A stretch of 55,600 bases of DNA, from the NCBI GenBank assembly GCA_012033055.1, contig JAAUPR010000001.1, forward strand, positions 1 to 55,600, in the 5' to 3' direction. Below the pieces are notes generated by a model, which ran no database searches, was not told the DNA's origin, and worked only from the letters and a program-made list of their open reading frames with translations. The position numbers and the translations under genes are program-made. Below are positions 46,654 to 55,600 of this stretch, piece by piece. Source of the stretch: Limnothrix sp. RL_2_0 (GTDB lineage Bacteria > Cyanobacteriota > Cyanobacteriia > Cyanobacteriales > MRBY01). Position 1 is the first letter of the stretch. Each line of letters starts with the position of its first letter.

Positions 46654-47549
46654 TTGGTAGTGCAAGGCAATGGATTTTTCTCTCGAAGGTTGGTGGGGGG
46701 CATTGGTTTTTCTTTGCTGCTCCATGGTGGGCTTGGATTATTGCTGATTGTTTCTGAGTCTGTATTAAAGGAAGAGCCAAAGCTTAAGGAAAAGCAGTTT
46801 GAGGCGATTGAGGTTGTTTTTTTGAAGGCGATCGCCTTGCTCCGACTCCGATTCCGCAATCTAGTCCGGTACAACCCCAAAAAGTACAAAAAGTAGAAGT
46901 AAAAACTCAGGCGATCGCCTCACCAACTCCCCAAACATCGCCGCAGCCTAATGGTCGCCCCCAAACAGAAACGACGAGGCGATCGCCCCAACCCTCTCCA
47001 GCAACACCCAGCCCTAACCCTACGCCAACACCCAAAAGAGCTTCGACTCCAGCCCCCGTAGCACCCAGCCCAGCCCCAGTTACACCACCAAAACCACCAG
47101 CGACTCAACCCCAACCAAGCTCACCGCCAGCACCGCCGTCAGTTCCCGCACCCGCGCCCCAACCCAAACCTTCTTCCCAACCAAGCCCGCCAGCACCAAC
47201 TCCCAAGCCGCCCCAACCTTCTCCTCCAGCGCCTGTACCAAAACCGCCAGCCCCCGCTCCTCCAGCGCCAAAACCTCCGGCACCAGCTCCCAAGCCAATC
47301 GAGCCTCTACGTTGTATCAGCGGTTGCAGCCTACAAAAAAGCAGTATTCAGGGATTAAGCGGAACTACGGTCATCCAATTTCAAATCACCCCATCTGGAC
47401 AAGTCACTAATGTCGGTGTCGCAAGTTCCAGTGGTCATGGCAGCCTTGATCAGACGGCGATCGCCGCCGCCAGAAATATGCGATTTAATGCCCGTCCCGG
47501 AGTCGTTAACAACCAATTTCACCGCGTGAATATCCGTTTCGGCTCCTAA
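46654..47549 (+). CDS. TonB-like protein, reading frame broken by a one-base deletion
   Basis: The start codon (TTG at 46654 or GTG at 46660) follows directly after the smpB stop. A single N-terminal membrane segment (GGIGFSLLLHGGLGLLLIV) is followed by KEKQFEAIEVVF. One T is missing from the seven-T run at 46817-46823; restoring it gives VVFFEGDRLAPTPIPQ and opens a long Pro-rich stretch (PTPKRASTPAPVAPSPAP and similar, to about 47310), then a TonB C-terminal fold (SGTTVIQFQITPSGQVTNVG, AIAAARNMRFNARPG) to TAA at 47547. This is the classic TonB design: inner-membrane anchor, periplasm-spanning proline rod, and receptor-binding end. ExbB/ExbD are not in the window. Confidence 0.85.
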
Positions 47550-47688
47550 CAATACCTAACCCGTCCACAATAAGATTTTCCTTATATAACGAGAAACAAT
47601 TCGTCAAAAGGAAGAATGTATCTTAATATTGTCAGATATAGAGAATTAACTTTCTTGACAATATAAAGCCAAAAATAAGCAAGTAATA

Positions 47689-47695
47689 TAGGAGG
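47689..47695 (+). promoter_or_regulatory. Strong Shine-Dalgarno of the aldolase gene
   Basis: TAGGAGG lies seven bases before the ATG, close to the perfect anti-16S match, as expected for a highly made Calvin-cycle enzyme. Confidence 0.75.
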
Positions 47696-47701
47696 ACATC
47701 T

Positions 47702-48775
47702 ATGGCACTCGTCCCAATGCGTCTGCTCTTAGATCACGCAGCAGAGAACGGCTACGGCATTCCTGCGTTCAACGTCAACAACATGGAACAGATTCTGTCC
47801 ATCATGCAGGCTGCTGATGAAACTGACAGTCCCGTCATTCTTCAAGCTTCCCGTGGTGCACGTGGCTATGCTGGAGAAAATTTCCTCCGTCACCTCGTGC
47901 TTGCGGCAGTGGAAACCTATCCCCATATCCCCGTAGCAATGCACCAAGACCACGGCAACAGCCCTGCGACTTGCTACTCTGCAATCCGTAACGGTTTTAC
48001 TTCCGTAATGATGGATGGCTCCCTCGAAGCCGACGCAAAAACTCCCGCTAGCTTTGAGTACAACGTTAACGTTACTGCTGAAGTCGTTAAAGTTGCTCAC
48101 TCCGTTGGTGCATCCGTAGAAGGTGAACTCGGATGTCTTGGTTCCCTTGAAACTGGTAAAGGCGAAGCAGAAGACGGTCACGGTTTTGAAGGTGCTCTCA
48201 GTAAGGATCAACTCCTCACTGACCCTGACGAAGCAGTGGAATTCGTTGAGCGCACTCAAGTAGATGCTCTCGCTGTTGCTATTGGCACTAGCCACGGTGC
48301 TTACAAGTTTACTCGTAAGCCTACTGGTGAAATCCTCGCGATTAGCCGCATTGCTGAAATTCACGATCGCCTCCCCAACACCCACTTGGTAATGCACGGA
48401 TCTTCTTCCGTACCTCAAGAGTGGTTGGACATGATCAACGCTAACGGTGGTGCAATCCCCGAAACTTACGGTGTACCCGTAGAAGAAATCCAAAAAGGTA
48501 TCAAGAGCGGTGTTCGCAAGGTAAACATCGACACTGACAACCGTTTGGCGATCACTGCGGCAATCCGTGAAGCGGCTATGAAGGATCCTAAGAACTTCGA
48601 TCCTCGCCACTTCCTCAAGCCTTCCATCAAGTACATGCAGCAAGTTTGTAGCGATCGCTATCAACAGTTCTGGTGTGCGGGTCATGGTACGAAGATCAAG
48701 CAGATTGCGCTTGATGATTTCGCTGCTAAGTACGCTAGTGGTGAACTTGCTGCCAAAGCTGCCGTTAAAGCCTAA
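47702..48775 (+). CDS. fbaA: Class II fructose-1,6 / sedoheptulose-1,7-bisphosphate aldolase
   Basis: 357 residues. A zinc aldolase of the Calvin cycle and glycolysis. [20 protein letters not shown] opens the barrel; zinc ligands are in [11 protein letters not shown] and in the later [24 protein letters not shown] and [11 protein letters not shown] carry further active-site residues. The insertions typical of the class II B type (about 190-300) are present. Codon use looks strongly biased, fitting high expression. A terminator follows. Confidence 0.95.
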   Translation: MALVPMRLLLDHAAENGYGIPAFNVNNMEQILSIMQAADETDSPVILQASRGARGYAGENFLRHLVLAAVETYPHIPVAMHQDHGNSPATCYSAIRNGFTSVMMDGSLEADAKTPASFEYNVNVTAEVVKVAHSVGASVEGELGCLGSLETGKGEAEDGHGFEGALSKDQLLTDPDEAVEFVERTQVDALAVAIGTSHGAYKFTRKPTGEILAISRIAEIHDRLPNTHLVMHGSSSVPQEWLDMINANGGAIPETYGVPVEEIQKGIKSGVRKVNIDTDNRLAITAAIREAAMKDPKNFDPRHFLKPSIKYMQQVCSDRYQQFWCAGHGTKIKQIALDDFAAKYASGELAAKAAVKA

Positions 48776-48828
48776 AACAAAAAGCTTTTTCTTAGTCTTT
48801 TGACTTTGAATAAACTTGTTTAATACAA

Positions 48829-48868
48829 AAAGCCGAGTAGCTGTGATGTTACCCGGCTTTATTTTTTT
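48829..48868 (+). terminator. Intrinsic terminator of the aldolase gene
   Basis: AAAGCCG and CGGCTTT form a seven-pair stem around an 18-base loop with A then seven T, 54 bases after the stop. Confidence 0.75.
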
Positions 48869-48917
48869 GATACAAAATCAGTTTGCTAAATGACGATGCA
48901 AGCATCTACTAATTAGA

Positions 48918-49556
48918 TTATTGAGCGGCGATCGCCTGAATTTTCTGATTATCATAAGTAATCTTTGTGCCAGATAATATGACGATATTTTGGGCAAGCA
49001 AATTATCAAATACAGATTTCGCCACTTCCATTTCTATTTGCAAAGTGCTTTTGATGCTGTTTAACAAAGTTTCTTTTTTTGCTGGTCTACCTTTTGGGCG
49101 ATTTTCAAGAATAACGCAATATTCTGTCAGCTTTGATGCTAATAATTCGCTAGATTCTGCTTGTTCCTTTTTCGGTTTATAACCAACCCTTTCCGCCGTT
49201 CTATCTTGGCTGATTAATAGCTCAACTACATGATCTAAATCTGTGTCATTAGAAATGATGACAAAGTGTGTGTCTTCAGATAGCTTTGCCATTAAGGTCC
49301 CAGCAAAAAAACAAATGCCAAAATCAGCCGCATTTTTACCGCTACTCGGCATTTTTATCAGCTTTAATTTGTCGTTATTAATTGCTTGATTTAGTGAGGT
49401 CAGCCAATCTAAAGGGATTTTGGCGGTACTCTGGGCATAGCAAATAACTATTTGCTTAAAATTATCTAGATTTTGTTGTAATTGTTTTAGCTGATTTGGA
49501 CAATTCTCCAAATCGATAAGTAGCACTTGGGGGCGGAAATTGCCTGCATCAGCCAT
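48918..49556 (-). CDS. PIN/NYN-like domain protein
   Basis: 212 residues from the ATG before ADAGNFRPQVLL; a start 12 codons upstream is possible. The N-terminal nuclease-type domain has VLLIDLENCP, SSGKNAADFGICFFAG and HFVIISNDTDLDHVVELL, with the acidic residues expected in a PIN-like metal site. The C-terminal part (about 135-212) has GRPAKKETLLNSIKSTL and looks like a winged-helix nucleic-acid-binding domain. RNA cleavage is likely but unproven. No antitoxin gene adjoins it. It lies downstream of leuC on the same strand. Confidence 0.78.
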   Translation of the reverse strand: MADAGNFRPQVLLIDLENCPNQLKQLQQNLDNFKQIVICYAQSTAKIPLDWLTSLNQAINNDKLKLIKMPSSGKNAADFGICFFAGTLMAKLSEDTHFVIISNDTDLDHVVELLISQDRTAERVGYKPKKEQAESSELLASKLTEYCVILENRPKGRPAKKETLLNSIKSTLQIEMEVAKSVFDNLLAQNIVILSGTKITYDNQKIQAIAAQ

Positions 49557-49639
49557 AATTTCGAATGATAGTATTTGATCCAATACTAACAATAAGTCTA
49601 TTGGCTAAATGTATCTTTCCCCTAAGTTTGTCGGCAAAA

Positions 49640-51043
49640 CTAGACTAATTCGCGGACATCACTCACTTCGCCTTTTACAGCGGCGGCAACAACCATCGCC
49701 GGACTCATTAATAAAGTGCGACCAGTGGAAGATCCTTGGCGACCTTTGAAATTACGGTTAGAAGAAGAAGCACTAATTTGATCCCCTTGTAGCTTGTCTG
49801 GGTTCATCGCGAGACACATTGAGCATCCCGGTTCTCGCCATTCAAAACCTGCTTCCTTGAAAATTTTGTCTAATCCTTCTGCCTCTGCGGCTATTTTGAC
49901 CCGCTCGGAGCCGGGCACAACAAAGGCTTTAACGCCACTAGCAACTTTGTGACCTTTTGCATATTTTGCTGCTTCTTGGAGATCGCTCAAACGGCCATTG
50001 GTACAACTGCCGATAAAGCACACATTGATTTTTGTTCCTTTTAAGGGTTGACCCGGTTCGAGTTGCATGTACTGATAGGCTTCGGCGGCGATCGCCCGTT
50101 CATCTTCCGGCATACTATCGGGGGTCGGAATCGGTTCACTGACACCAATGCCCTGCCCCGGCGTAATGCCCCAAGTCACTGTTGGGGAAATATCAGCAGC
50201 ATCAAAAACAATGACATCATCATATTCCGCATCGGCATCACTCCGGAGACTATCCCACCAAGCAACAGCTTTCTCCCAGTCGTCACCTTTTGGCGCAAAA
50301 TCTTTGCCTTGGATATAGTCGTAGGTAGTTTGGTCAGGGTTAACATAACCGCACCGCGCACCGCCTTCGATTGCCATATTACAGACAGTCATGCGTTCTT
50401 CCATGGACATTTTCTCGAAAGTGCTGCCAGCATATTCGTAGGCGTAACCGACACCGCCTTTAACACCGAGCTTACGGATAATGTGCAAAACAACGTCTTT
50501 GGCGTACACGCCGGGTTGGAGATCGCCATTCACTTCGATTTTACGAACTTTTAGTTTAGCTAGGGCAAGGGTCTGGGAGGCAAGCACATCACGCACTTGA
50601 GATGTACCAATACCAAAGGCGATCGCCCCAAAAGCCCCATGGGTAGAAGTATGGGAATCACCACAGGCGACAGTCATACCCGGTTGCGTTAGACCCTGTT
50701 CCGGAGCAATCACATGGACAATGCCTTGGCTGCCAGAACCAACGTTATAAAATCGAATACCATTATCATTCGTATTTTTTTCCAACTCCTGCATCATCTT
50801 CTCAGCGAGAGGATCCGCAAAAGGACGTGCTTGATCAGAAGTCGGGACGATGTGATCAACGGTGGCGACAGTACGTTCCGGATAGCTGACTTTTAGCCCC
50901 CGCTCTCTCAGCATGGCAAAGGCTTGGGGACTGGTCACTTCATGGATGAGATGAAGCCCAATAAAAAGCTGCGTCTGACCGGACGGCAGGGTTTTAACGG
51001 TGTGTAAATCCCAAACTTTATCGAAGAGAGTGCCCTTGCTCAT
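49640..51043 (-). CDS. leuC: 3-isopropylmalate dehydratase large subunit
   Basis: 467 residues. It isomerises isopropylmalate in leucine synthesis together with LeuD. An aconitase-like fold with [17 protein letters not shown], and the 4Fe-4S ligands in [15 protein letters not shown] and [13 protein letters not shown]. Full length. leuD is not in the window. It starts 65 bp after the REC-kinase gene on the same strand. Confidence 0.96.
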   Translation of the reverse strand: MSKGTLFDKVWDLHTVKTLPSGQTQLFIGLHLIHEVTSPQAFAMLRERGLKVSYPERTVATVDHIVPTSDQARPFADPLAEKMMQELEKNTNDNGIRFYNVGSGSQGIVHVIAPEQGLTQPGMTVACGDSHTSTHGAFGAIAFGIGTSQVRDVLASQTLALAKLKVRKIEVNGDLQPGVYAKDVVLHIIRKLGVKGGVGYAYEYAGSTFEKMSMEERMTVCNMAIEGGARCGYVNPDQTTYDYIQGKDFAPKGDDWEKAVAWWDSLRSDADAEYDDVIVFDAADISPTVTWGITPGQGIGVSEPIPTPDSMPEDERAIAAEAYQYMQLEPGQPLKGTKINVCFIGSCTNGRLSDLQEAAKYAKGHKVASGVKAFVVPGSERVKIAAEAEGLDKIFKEAGFEWREPGCSMCLAMNPDKLQGDQISASSSNRNFKGRQGSSTGRTLLMSPAMVVAAAVKGEVSDVRELV

Positions 51044-51108
51044 GTGATTGATTGTGTTGAATAACTGGGGTGATTAAATTTACGGTCTTTAATCATACAA
51101 CTTTTCCC

Positions 51109-52212
51109 CTAATGACTTGCGGGTGCGGCCTGGTAGGTGGGCAATGTGATGGTGAAGGTGCTGCCCTCTTGGGGTTCAGATTGTAAAGATATTTGGCCTT
51201 GGTGGGCTTCGACAATCAGGCGCGATAAATGTAAACCTAGACCGCTACCGCCTCGGAAATGTTTGCCTTGTCGGAATCGGTTGAAAACTTCGCTTTGTTC
51301 TTCTAGGGCAATGCCGGAACCGGTATCGAGGACTTGGATTTGGATCTGGGTGCTTTCGGAATAGTCGAGGTGGATTTTGACAAAGCCGGTATCGGTAAAT
51401 TTGATCGAGTTACTCACCAGATTTGTAAGGACGCGGTGGAGGGCGAGGCGATCGCCTTCAATCCAGACGGGGTGATTCGGCAAATTAGCTTCAAGGGCAA
51501 TCTGTTTTTCGAGGGCGAGGGATTGCAATTCTTGAAGAACATTCTTGGCAATAACCTTCACATCGATTTTATTAAAATAAAAGGCTTTTCCGGCTGATTC
51601 GTAGCGGTAAACTTCGAGGATATTATTGACCATTTCCAGCAAATTACCATTGCTACGGGACATGGTTTGCAGCACCTCTAGCATCGATTCCGAGAGGTCA
51701 CCCAACGCTCCTTTCAGCATTAAGTTCAGCATCCGATCTGCTGCGATCAAAGGAGTACGCATATCGTGGGTCAGACGGGACGCAAAATCCTCCCTCTGGC
51801 GGGCGATCGCATTTCTTTCATCTACCGTATGTTTCAGTCGTAATAAAGACCGTACCCTCGCCATAAGTTCATCAATTTCTACCGGCTTACGGATAAAATC
51901 ATCCGCACCAATATCTAGCCCCAAAGCAACACTCGGTTGGGCATGGGCAGTAATGAGCAAAATAGGCATATACGGCAGTTCTGGATTATCGCGGATGCGG
52001 CGAGTAACTTCAAAGCCATCAATATCCGGCATCATCACATCTAACAAGATCAGATCAAAGCATTGAGATTCGGTAAGTTCTAAAGCTTCGGTGCCATTCT
52101 TTGCTGTCACTAAAGTAAACTCTTCGTTTTCGAGAATACTTTGAATTAAAAGTAAGTTATCTGGGGAATCATCTACAACTAAAATACGGTCTGAGGCTGG
52201 TGTAGAGGACAT
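51109..52212 (-). CDS. Hybrid histidine kinase with N-terminal receiver
   Basis: 367 residues. The receiver (about 8-125) has VVDDSPDNLLL, phospho-Asp in LILLDVMMPDIDGFE and FIRKPVEIDEL. A HisKA domain follows with the H-box RLTHDMRTPLIAADR (about 145-160), then the HATPase domain with NLVSNSIKFTDTG, VLDTGSGIAL and GSGLGLHLSRLIVEAHQG. No sensor or membrane domain is present, so it is a cytoplasmic relay kinase. Upstream lies the 867-bp gap; leuC follows downstream. Confidence 0.93.
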   Translation of the reverse strand: MSSTPASDRILVVDDSPDNLLLIQSILENEEFTLVTAKNGTEALELTESQCFDLILLDVMMPDIDGFEVTRRIRDNPELPYMPILLITAHAQPSVALGLDIGADDFIRKPVEIDELMARVRSLLRLKHTVDERNAIARQREDFASRLTHDMRTPLIAADRMLNLMLKGALGDLSESMLEVLQTMSRSNGNLLEMVNNILEVYRYESAGKAFYFNKIDVKVIAKNVLQELQSLALEKQIALEANLPNHPVWIEGDRLALHRVLTNLVSNSIKFTDTGFVKIHLDYSESTQIQIQVLDTGSGIALEEQSEVFNRFRQGKHFRGGSGLGLHLSRLIVEAHQGQISLQSEPQEGSTFTITLPTYQAAPASH

Positions 52213-53079
52213 AATGTAGCGTATCCAAAAACGTCATTGATATCCCTGTAAGGATCGTCTCCCTTAGTAAAGATTACGCTTGGCAGATTTTTACCCCTCT
52301 GTGGGCATATTTTTTTGTCGTGATTAACGGCTAATCCCTAAGGCTATCTATTGGGTCAGGACTTACGCAAAGAGGTCTGAATTATGATTGATGGCGATCG
52401 CCACAGAGGCGGGGAAACCCTAAGTTATGTCCCTGAAAATCGATTATTTAGACTAGCAGCGATCCTCTGAGACCATAACGGATAACCTCCATAGGTCAAA
52501 TGACCATGCCAGAAACAAAGCATTTTTCACAATTCTTAATCAGTCCTCAAGCCTCGGCCCATCTCCCGAACCTCCAATCAAAGAACCCATGCCGATAGTT
52601 GGGAGCGTCAAAATCTCAAAATCCTTGCCTGTGCGAGAATTTTAGCAATCCCAATTTGATTTAGTGCCATAAACAATACTGACAACCGGCAAAGGAAGTA
52701 TGATTTGCTACCATTAGAGAATAGGGTTTCTCTGATCAGAATGTCTTTCTTTGATATTAAAAAAAGTAACATCTTTGTACAATAGACTTTTTGTCCTTTC
52801 CCATAGATTTCCATCCAGTATTATGGAGTCTCCCAAGAAAACAGCTTTATTCTGTCAGGGAAATGTTGCCATCTGGGGCTTGGGAAGATAGAGGTTGGGC
52901 ATTTAAGTACAAAGACATTTAATGATAAGTTTTGTCAGTTTCCTGAAATCTTAAGCTTGGTTTTACTGGCAACAAATCTGTTGATTTAGAAGTATAAATT
53001 CACAAAAGAAAATCAATAATTACAAGTGATCGCTTGGGTGAACTGATGTTTTTTTGTTGGTAGAAATTGATGGAAATCC
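52213..53079. other. 867-bp gene-poor gap
   Basis: No believable protein was found on either strand; the longest open frame (68 codons, minus, 52608-52814) has no start signal or known motif. The word GGGTCAGGACTTACGCAAA at 52353-52371 resembles the ends of some cyanobacterial insertion elements, and the region downstream is A+T-rich. It may be a decayed insertion or a small-RNA region. Confidence 0.45.
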
Positions 53080-55600
53080 ATGGCCCAATCTGCTTCTCAG
53101 ACTCATATTGAAGAACAAGATGCGAGCTGTCTCTTGCTACTGCGTTTTTATCTGGCTGCGTTAATAGAGTTGTCGGTAGAACGTGAGGAGACTGCCTCTC
53201 AAAAATTGGAGAAGCGGCAAATTACGGCCAAATACCAAGAGGCTGTTCAGCAATATCACTCTTTAAAAGAGCAATACGATCATCAATATAGTCAGCAATA
53301 TCAGCAATATTTTTCTCTGCCCATCCCCTGTTATAACTGGCAGCTGATCGATGAGACGTTGCAGCTAGTGGATTTTAATCCAGCGGCGGCTCGTTTTTGT
53401 CATGAGTCTTTGGGACAGGATGGTGTCAATATTGGTCAAACGCCGGAAAAAACTTTTTCTGGGTTGCCTGCGCTTTATCGCTATCTCTATAAATGCTATC
53501 AATTGGAGGCTTCGGCGAGTCATCGCTTACAGTTTGCCCATTTTGATTTGTATCTTCGGGTTGAATATGTGTTTATGGCACCGGATCAGGCTTTGGTGTT
53601 CATTATTGATGAAAGTGAGCAGGTCTTAACGGAATTAAAACTCCGGCGTAAGGTTCGTCAACAGTCGGCGATCGCCAAGTTAGGTCAGATCGGTCTAGGC
53701 TCAGATAATTTAGGGAAATTTTTGAGTCAAGCGGTGGTGTTTGTCGCCCGCACTCTCAATGTGTCCTACTGTTCCCTATTTAGTGTCCAGCCTAATGTGC
53801 CGAGCTGTCTGTTGAGGGCTGGATATGGTTGGCCTGTAGATCTCGTCGGTGCGGTGACGGTCAGTACCCAAGAGGCCCAGAGCCATGTGGGCTATACTCT
53901 TGCCCAGCGGGCCGCTGTGGTGGTCGAAGATCTACGGCTAGAAACGCGGTTTAAAGGGGAAGCACTGCTCCATAATTATCGGGTTATCAGCGGTCTGAGT
54001 ACTCTCATCGGGATGCCGGATCAACCTTGGGGAGTATTGGCGGTCTATACCTTGGAGACTCGGTCGTTTGCGGATGATGAGATGCATTTTTACAGGCGAT
54101 CGCCCACATCATCAACGGCATCATAGAACGCCACGATCATGCCGCCCAGGTGAATCTGCTCCACCGCTCTATCGATGCGATCGCCCAAGGCGTTGTGATT
54201 ACAGATCCACGCCAAGAACATAATCCAGTGATCTACGTTAACCAAGGCTTTGAGAACATTACAGGCTACACCCAAGCAGCAATCATGGGTAAAAATTGTA
54301 AATTCCTCCAAGGTCGAGAGACAGATCAATACAACATAGAATTACTGCGGCAATCCATTCTTCGCGGTCAGCCCCACCAAACGATCATCCAAAATTTTCG
54401 CAAAAACGGAGAGCTGTTTTGGAATGAGCTGCAGATTTTTCCCGTGCGAGATAGCCATGGTTATCTGACCCATTTCATTGGCATTCAAACGGACATTACC
54501 GAACAAAAAGCCGCAGCCGATCGCCTCCACAAAACCGAAGACCAATTCCGTAGCACCTTTGAGCTAGCCCCCATCGGCATGGCTATCACTAATTTGGCTG
54601 GAGATTACATCAAGGTCAATCAATCGTGGTGCAGCATGTTGGGTTACGACCTGCCTGAAATGCTCACCCTTAACTACACCGACGTTACCCACGCCGAAGA
54701 CTTACCAGAAGACCTTGGTTTTAATAAAGACTTAGCAACCGGCAAGAGGAATGAGTTCCAGCGGGAAAAACGCTACCTCACGAAGGAAGGGAAAGTCATC
54801 TTTGCTATTATCCAAGCGGTGTTGGTACAACAAGCCGATGGTCAGCCTCTCCATGTGATTCGGCAGATGGTGGACATTAGCGATCGCAAAAATATGGAAC
54901 AGCGCCTTGTCCATGATGCTCTCTACGATAATTTGACCGGGCTACCCAACCGGGTGTTACTCCACGAACGGCTCCTGCAATCCCTAAAACATCACCAACG
55001 CTATGCGAACTATGAGTTTGCAGTTTTATTTCTCGATCTCGACCATTTCAAATGGGTGAATGATAGTTTGGGTCACCATGTGGGCGATTTGCTGTTAAAA
55101 GCCTTTGCGAAGCGAGTGCAGGATTGCTTGAGGGACACGGATACCCTTGCCCGTTTGGGGGGAGATGAATTTGTGGTACTCCTTGATGAAATCCACCGTA
55201 AAACCTATGCACTCCAGATTAGTGAGCGGATCCATGAGGTCTTGCAGGAGCCGTTTCATCTGGCGGATAAAGAGGTGTTTATCGACGTGAGCATTGGGAT
55301 TTTGCAGGGGAAAAAGGATTATGAAAATCCGGAAGCTATTTTGCGGGATGCGGATGTGGCGATGTACCAGGCTAAATCTTTGGGGCGTTCTCGTTCGGAG
55401 GTGTTTGATACTTCGTTGCAGGAACAAATTTTACAACGTCGTCACTTGGAGTAGGAGCTACGGGCGGCGATCGCCGAAGAGTCTTTTGTGATGCGATATC
55501 AGCCTATTTTCGACCTCAGTAAGGGAGCAATTGCCGGGGTTACAGCACAAATTCATTGGTATCACCGGAAAGATGGTTGGATTGCGCCGTCATCTTTTTT
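53080..55600 (+). CDS. GAF-LOV-PAS-GGDEF photoreceptor, broken by a one-base deletion and an amber codon, 3' end outside window
   Basis: Order: N-terminal helical/PAS-like region (about 1-195), GAF (about 205-345), LOV (about 355-465), PAS (about 480-595), GGDEF (about 615-775). The LOV site GKNCKFLQGRETDQ has the Cys that bonds flavin under blue light. GGDEF is intact in LARLGGDEFVVLL, so it should make cyclic-di-GMP. One T is missing from the run at 54087-54091; restoring it gives DEMHFLQAIAHIINGI and joins the GAF end to LOV. At 55452-55454 a TAG falls between GGDEF and an EAL-like start (ELRAAIAEESFVMRYQPIFD), whose active site reads GVTAQIHW rather than EALLRW. Blue-light control of cyclic-di-GMP is inference. 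Confidence 0.85.

Larger units (their letters stand above)
107..55474. repeat. Dispersed HIP1 octamers (GCGATCGC)
   Basis: The first copy is at 107-114 and the last at 55467-55474, with dozens between, in genes and gaps and on average every one to two kilobases or closer. Extended forms GGCGATCGCC are common. HIP1 is a methylated palindrome characteristic of cyanobacterial genomes. Confidence 0.9.

Noticed and set aside
47080-47298. Gly- and Val-rich minus-strand frames opposite the TonB-like gene
   Set aside because: They are mirror images of the proline-rich repeat codons, not genes.
47729-48685. Long minus-strand frame opposite the aldolase
   Set aside because: It arises from strong codon bias of the aldolase gene; the product has no family features.
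48918-49556. Toxin-antitoxin pair with the PIN-like protein as toxin
   Set aside because: No small antitoxin gene adjoins it, and the two-domain size is unlike VapC.
52608-52814. 68-codon minus-strand frame in the 867-bp gap
   Set aside because: No start signal, low-complexity hydrophobic content and no motif; looks like chance.
1-55600. Genetic code with TAG reassigned
   Set aside because: dnaB, thrC and others end at TAG in the expected place, so TAG is a normal stop here.

Overview
The window is chromosomal DNA from a cyanobacterium. The octamer GCGATCGC (HIP1) is scattered through genes and gaps on a scale seen only in cyanobacteria. The genes agree: ndhA-ndhI-ndhG-ndhE of the NDH-1 complex, a class II Calvin-cycle aldolase, a KaiB-family protein, paired DUF928 proteins, a CPP1-like protein, a TIGR03032 protein, DUF4278 and DUF4359 proteins, an asd-dapA-rnj cluster divergent from tig, and a glutamine riboswitch. 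The species cannot be fixed from sequence alone. The gene content suggests a non-nitrogen-fixing unicellular or simple filamentous form.

Layout. 1-3.7 kb: NYN/Rae1-type nuclease, SbcD-like nuclease, hemB and a small membrane-anchored protein, all on the minus strand. 3.9-6.9 kb: a secreted beta-barrel plus beta-helix adhesin-like gene, broken by an amber codon and a frameshift. 7-11 kb: TIGR03032 protein, ruvA, dnaB and a putative divisome protein. 11-17 kb: asd-dapA-rnj divergent from tig, then tRNA-His. 17-20.5 kb: two small unknowns and thrC with a MoaD/ThiS-like sulfur carrier. 20.9-25.7 kb: secreted protein, EI24 membrane protein, NAD-dependent epimerase, acyltransferase, ABC permease. 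25.8-29 kb: KaiB-like protein, cysteine desulfurase, GH57 protein. 29-32 kb: ndhAIGE. 32-38.9 kb: DUF928 pair, zinc-ribbon/FHA protein, pgl, HpsJ-like, DUF502, nusB, CPP1-like. 39-43.9 kb: OmpR-type regulator, PhoH, REC-GGDEF-EAL protein, dusB. 43.9-49.6 kb: lpxD, TerD, riboswitch-controlled DUF4278 peptide, smpB, a TonB-like protein, aldolase, a PIN/NYN protein. 49.6-55.6 kb: leuC, a REC-histidine kinase and a LOV-domain cyclic-di-GMP protein that runs off the window end.

How genes work together. Asd and DapA make lysine and diaminopimelate, and ThrC works on the threonine branch from the same Asd product. NdhAIGE are neighbouring membrane-arm and connecting subunits of one complex. Two cyclic-di-GMP proteins complement each other: the REC-GGDEF-EAL protein has a degenerate GGDEF and intact EAL, while the LOV protein has an intact GGDEF and a degenerate EAL cut off by a stop codon. 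The DUF4278 peptide has a readable control region: a consensus promoter, a glutamine riboswitch, and a short helix able to hide its Shine-Dalgarno site.

The most striking whole-window signal is seven single-base deletions that break otherwise well-conserved genes (adhesin, asd, thrC, ABC permease, pgl, tonB-like, LOV protein). Three lie inside or touching a HIP1 site, one in another GC palindrome and three in T/A runs. No insertion-type break was found. Because asd and thrC should be essential for a prototroph, consensus errors are the simplest explanation, but this should be tested.
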